From a virus, in IMG/VR virus record IMGVR_UViG_3300025164_001513, positions 1 through 34,522 of that record: a stretch of DNA of 34,522 nucleotides. One strand, 5' to 3'. Positions 32,126-34,522 of this stretch are shown here, piece by piece. The translations under genes were made by a program, and so were the position numbers. Below the pieces are notes generated by a model, which made no database searches, was not told the DNA's origin, and saw only the letters and a program-made list of their open reading frames with translations. How positions within the stretch are numbered: position 1 is the first letter of the stretch; each line of letters starts with the position of its first letter.

Positions 32126-32377
32126 ATTAAAAGAATCCCATAATGACGGTAATCCTACTCTATCATTTGTAGTAAACCATAATATTGTTACTTCGTTCCA
32201 TTCTTTATCACAGGAAAATACAGTCCCTAAACTTTCTTTAAATTCACGCCAATAATAATAAGGCTCTATAATTTTAGTATTTATTCTAACGGTATCACCT
32301 TTTTTAAAATAATAACTTTTTTCTATAAGTACTATACGTTTTAGTACTGAAATTTCATCGTGATTAATTTTTTTCAT
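32102..32377 (-). CDS. Hypothetical protein, 91 aa
   Basis: A beta-rich protein (KGDTVRINTKIIEPYYYW; VTILWFTTNDRVGLPSLW) that may be an SH3-like or KOW-like barrel. Not recognised. Its last 24 bases overlap the nuclease copy B in the opposite sense. Confidence 0.6.
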   Translation of the reverse strand: MKKINHDEISVLKRIVLIEKSYYFKKGDTVRINTKIIEPYYYWREFKESLGTVFSCDKEWNEVTILWFTTNDRVGLPSLWDSFNLIRVDKD

Positions 32378-33045
32378 TATTTTTTAACAACCGAATCACC
32401 AACAACCGGTTTTGAATATATTTCATAACTATTCCCGGTTAGCCCTTTTATTTTTTTAAAATATTCTTTTTCAATGCTTTTAACTCTATCTGAATATCCT
32501 ACTGTTTCTGAATAATTTTTTTCGATATAATCATAATATTGTTCTTTTGTTTTTAAATCTCTCAGGTAACAACAAGAAAATAAAACATAATCAACAACAG
32601 ATTGTCTCCAGGAATTATAAACACCGTAACCGTTTTGCGTTTTTATCTGTAGTGTAGCTCGTGAACTTACTGTCCTCATTCCAAAAATGTTGTTATTTTC
32701 AAAAAACAATTTACTGCTGAAGTTTCCACTTTCTAATCTTGCTTGAGAATAAATTATCTCTGGAAATGGCACATTAAGCTCATTAAGAAAAAGTATTAAT
32801 TTTTCTTCACTAAATTTATCTCCATTTTTTATTATCAACATTTTTTCTTTATCACTATATTTATTCATCATTTCAAGCTCCGTTTCTTTTGTAATAATAC
32901 CCCCAGATACGAATGCTATAATTAAGCAAAATAAAACAATCATAGTAAAAAATCCATGTGTTCTTTTAAATTGAAGTTCATTTTCATCAAAATAAAATAG
33001 TTTTGATTTGCTAATAAATGATAATAAAAAGTTCTTGTTTTTCAT
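32377..33045 (-). CDS. Membrane-anchored glucosaminidase-like lysin
   Basis: 222 residues. A signal-anchor helix lies at about 31-51 (GFFTMIVLFCLIIAFVSGG). It is followed by a glucosaminidase/FlgJ-type muramidase fold with SQARLESGNFSS (E105 as predicted catalytic acid), NNIFGMR (118-124) and YGVYNSWRQSVVDYV, YIEKNYSETVGYSDRV. Family members cleave N-acetylglucosaminyl or muramyl linkages in peptidoglycan. The N-terminal anchor suggests it reaches the periplasm via Sec like a signal-anchor-release endolysin; a virion-associated role is the alternative. Small membrane protein genes lie just upstream. Confidence 0.78.
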   Translation of the reverse strand: MKNKNFLLSFISKSKLFYFDENELQFKRTHGFFTMIVLFCLIIAFVSGGIITKETELEMMNKYSDKEKMLIIKNGDKFSEEKLILFLNELNVPFPEIIYSQARLESGNFSSKLFFENNNIFGMRTVSSRATLQIKTQNGYGVYNSWRQSVVDYVLFSCCYLRDLKTKEQYYDYIEKNYSETVGYSDRVKSIEKEYFKKIKGLTGNSYEIYSKPVVGDSVVKK

Positions 33046-33048
33046 ATG

Positions 33049-33231
33049 TTATTTTTTAAAAAAAGTTAAAATACTAATTGTTATAACTATTAACGCTATT
33101 ATCACATTAAACAATCGTTGTTTTCTAAAGGTTTTATAACCTTGCGGACCACCACCTATTATTATCGTTCTTGGATAATGCCACTCGTACCAGAAATCGT
33201 TCCAAATGCGTTTAAAACGAGAATTTTTCAT
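33049..33231 (-). CDS. Small C-terminal membrane-anchored protein, 60 aa
   Basis: A hydrophilic Trp-rich N-terminal part (KRIWNDFWYEWHYPRTIIIGG) followed by one hydrophobic helix (about 41-57). Three bases upstream of the lysin gene. A holin-like or accessory lysis role is possible only by position. ATG at 33231 chosen; longer frames overlap the preceding gene. Confidence 0.5.
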   Translation of the reverse strand: MKNSRFKRIWNDFWYEWHYPRTIIIGGGPQGYKTFRKQRLFNVIIALIVITISILTFFKK

Positions 33232-33245
33232 ATTTTTTGGTTTAA

Positions 33246-33449
33246 TTAATAATCGCCTATCCATCCACAACAAGAGCAAGATTCAACGATAAAACTCATT
33301 TTTACATTACATTGGCCTCTACACTCTTCTGGATGTTCACCGTTTTTCCAAGTATTTTTTACTTCTTCTAATTTTGAATAATGAAAAGGATTATCACGCT
33401 TTTCAATTAACACCACTCTTGTTCTAATATCAAAACCACCGTCTTCCAT
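33246..33449 (-). CDS. Hypothetical Cys-rich protein, 67 aa
   Basis: C-terminal half has C43, C47 and a CSCCGW cluster near the end, suggestive of a zinc site. Not recognised. Confidence 0.55.
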   Translation of the reverse strand: MEDGGFDIRTRVVLIEKRDNPFHYSKLEEVKNTWKNGEHPEECRGQCNVKMSFIVESCSCCGWIGDY

Positions 33450-33456
33450 ATTTAAT

Positions 33457-33702
33457 CTAAATGTCTAACATCTTTTTATCTCTAATTATCTTATTCCTAA
33501 TAGAATTTATTCTTTCTTTAACTTCAATTACTTTCTCCATCATAACAGTTCTTGTATTTTCAGCCATATAAGCACATTTATAACAAGCATCTTTGGTTTC
33601 TATCGGTGTTCTGAAAATAAAAACACTACGATTATTTAATGTTTCAGAAAACCACATAACACTTTTCTCACAATAAACACATTTAAAATTTGCTATTCCC
33701 AT
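33457..33702 (-). CDS. Hypothetical zinc-binding-like protein, 81 aa
   Basis: Two Cys pairs (CVYC and CYKC) about 30 residues apart suggest a small zinc ribbon, followed by a basic helix (VIEVKERINSIRNKIIRDKK). Not recognised. Confidence 0.6.
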   Translation of the reverse strand: MGIANFKCVYCEKSVMWFSETLNNRSVFIFRTPIETKDACYKCAYMAENTRTVMMEKVIEVKERINSIRNKIIRDKKMLDI

Positions 33703-33704
33703 TT

Positions 33705-34145
33705 TTAATCTAAATGTCTTTTGTCTTTATGCGAAGCTTTTTTATGATTATTATGAGTCCATAGTCGCGCAAAAGGGCTTGAAAAGTAGTTATTATATCT
33801 CATTGTGTCATCAATACATAAATCTATTTTATGCTCAGCACAATAATCACCTTTAGTTCTATCCCATAGAATTTCATCTTGTTGCTTATCGCCAGTATCA
33901 ATCCATGGGTCATCAGGTGTGCTATAACGCATTGGAGTACCAATAGAAAGATGATAATCAGTAATACTAAAATGATGAGTATATTTTATACCATATTTTT
34001 CAAGCTGGTCTTCTACTTTTTTGCTCCATTTTGATCCGGTAAGAATGTGAATTTCATGTTTGTTTTCTACTAACAATTTAGAAATAACAGAAAATAATTC
34101 CGGTAAACTATCAACCACGCCATGTATATCAAAAGCTAATTTCAT
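33705..34145 (-). CDS. HAD-superfamily hydrolase-like protein
   Basis: 146 residues with FDIHGVVD at 5-12 as motif I (D6, His in place of the usual second Asp at position 8), HILTGS near 33-38 as motif II and IDLCIDDTMRY near 107-117 as motif IV. This is the HAD phosphatase pattern, close to phage 5'-nucleotidase-like proteins. The Asp-to-His change removes the usual general acid, so catalysis as a standard phosphatase is uncertain. Two bases separate it from the next gene. Confidence 0.7.
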   Translation of the reverse strand: MKLAFDIHGVVDSLPELFSVISKLLVENKHEIHILTGSKWSKKVEDQLEKYGIKYTHHFSITDYHLSIGTPMRYSTPDDPWIDTGDKQQDEILWDRTKGDYCAEHKIDLCIDDTMRYNNYFSSPFARLWTHNNHKKASHKDKRHLD

Positions 34146-34157
34146 GTTTTTGCTATT

Positions 34158-34385
34158 TTAAAATTTTCTTCTCCATTTATCAATTGATTCTCCAACATAA
34201 CTTCCATTACCTGTTTTTTCTCCATCTTCGTCATGATAAATATTACCTCCACCAAACGTATAATGATTACCGCTATCTTTAAATTTTTTTGTTTTAGTTT
34301 TTATTCCAAAAAACTTTTCTAAGAAATTTGGCTCAAAAGTTACTAAGTATACCCATTTTTCTCTCTCGATTTTTGTTATTTTCAT
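34158..34385 (-). CDS. Hypothetical protein, 75 aa
   Basis: Beta-rich N-terminal half (KWVYLVTFEPNFLEKFFG), then a Gly-rich stretch (FGGGNIYHDEDGEKTGNGSY). Not recognised. Confidence 0.6.
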   Translation of the reverse strand: MKITKIEREKWVYLVTFEPNFLEKFFGIKTKTKKFKDSGNHYTFGGGNIYHDEDGEKTGNGSYVGESIDKWRRKF

Positions 34386-34390
34386 TGTGT

Positions 34391-34522
34391 TTAAATTTTT
34401 GGTAACAGTTTAAAAATTGTTTCACCTTTGTATTCGCGTTTCATTTCTAAGATACAGGTTTGAACTCTACTTCCTTTGAATGTACTTCTTGGCAAGTGAG
34501 TAATTGATTTCAATCCAAAATT
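34391..34522 (-). CDS. C-terminal fragment of an unidentified protein (cut by window edge)
   Basis: 43 codons read leftwards to TAA; includes LPRSTFKGSRVQTCILEMKR. The P-x-x-TF-x-G-x-x-V-x-T-x-I pattern weakly recalls the end of N6-adenine DNA methylases, but the fragment is too short for a firm call. Confidence 0.45.
   Translation of the reverse strand, partial: NFGLKSITHLPRSTFKGSRVQTCILEMKREYKGETIFKLLPKI

Noticed and set aside
32281-32300. Possible anti-repeat (tracr-like) match TCTAACGGT to the CRISPR repeat
   Set aside because: Only nine bases match and they lie inside a coding gene; this is expected by chance and no further complementarity follows.

Overview
The window looks like part of a large double-stranded DNA phage that infects a Bacteroidota (probably flavobacterial) host. 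It is strongly AT-rich and tightly packed, with many one-to-eleven-base gene overlaps. Its genes are typical of large phages: dUTPase, dCMP-type deaminase, MazG-like pyrophosphatase, SSB, topoisomerase IA, a RadA-like ATPase, a membrane-anchored glucosaminidase, five homing endonucleases and many small unknown genes. Start codons are preceded by A-rich leaders rather than Shine-Dalgarno sequences. Several transcription units begin with the Bacteroidota promoter pattern TTTG-N19-TAnnTTTG (clearest at 21057-21087 and 23419-23448). No tRNA, rRNA, integrase or recognisable structural gene was seen. No gene-free stretch exceeds 300 bases; the longest is mostly the CRISPR-like array near 27.5 kb.

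Layout. 1-2.7 kb (+): nucleotide metabolism, ending with a LAGLIDADG endonuclease fused to dUTPase. 2.7-8.8 kb: a proteostasis block of a double-AAA+ Clp ATPase, ClpP and full-length DnaJ, with homing endonucleases in both gaps (GIY-YIG antisense, LAGLIDADG sense). 8.8-14.4 kb (+): small accessory genes, including a repeat protein, two membrane proteins, a cyclic-phosphate-type receiver protein, a common phage family of unknown role, and a methyltransferase gene interrupted by an in-frame TGA. 14.4-15.1 kb (-): a membrane/coiled-coil protein and a lipoprotein that could be a spanin pair. 15.1-16.5 kb (+): an RHH-plus-nuclease cassette. 16.5-21.0 kb (-): two long sigma-factor-like proteins that share a C-terminal module, plus a small gene. 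21.1-25.2 kb (+): a PcfJ-like protein, SSB and unknown genes. 25.5-27.7 kb (+): RadA-like ATPase, MazG-like protein, an unknown gene and a four-repeat CRISPR-like mini-array that starts inside that gene. 27.7-30.7 kb (-): small genes and topoisomerase I. 30.9-32.1 kb (+): a second RHH-plus-nuclease cassette. 32.1-34.5 kb (-): glucosaminidase, a HAD-like phosphatase and small genes.

How the parts may fit together (inference): the phage makes its own nucleotide-pool enzymes and replication/repair factors. It may redirect host RNA polymerase with its sigma-like proteins and reshape host protein turnover with its own Clp/DnaJ set. It carries a short CRISPR-like array with no cas genes in view, which could use host Cas proteins against competing phages. 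The homing endonucleases mark this as a region of frequent mobile-gene invasion.
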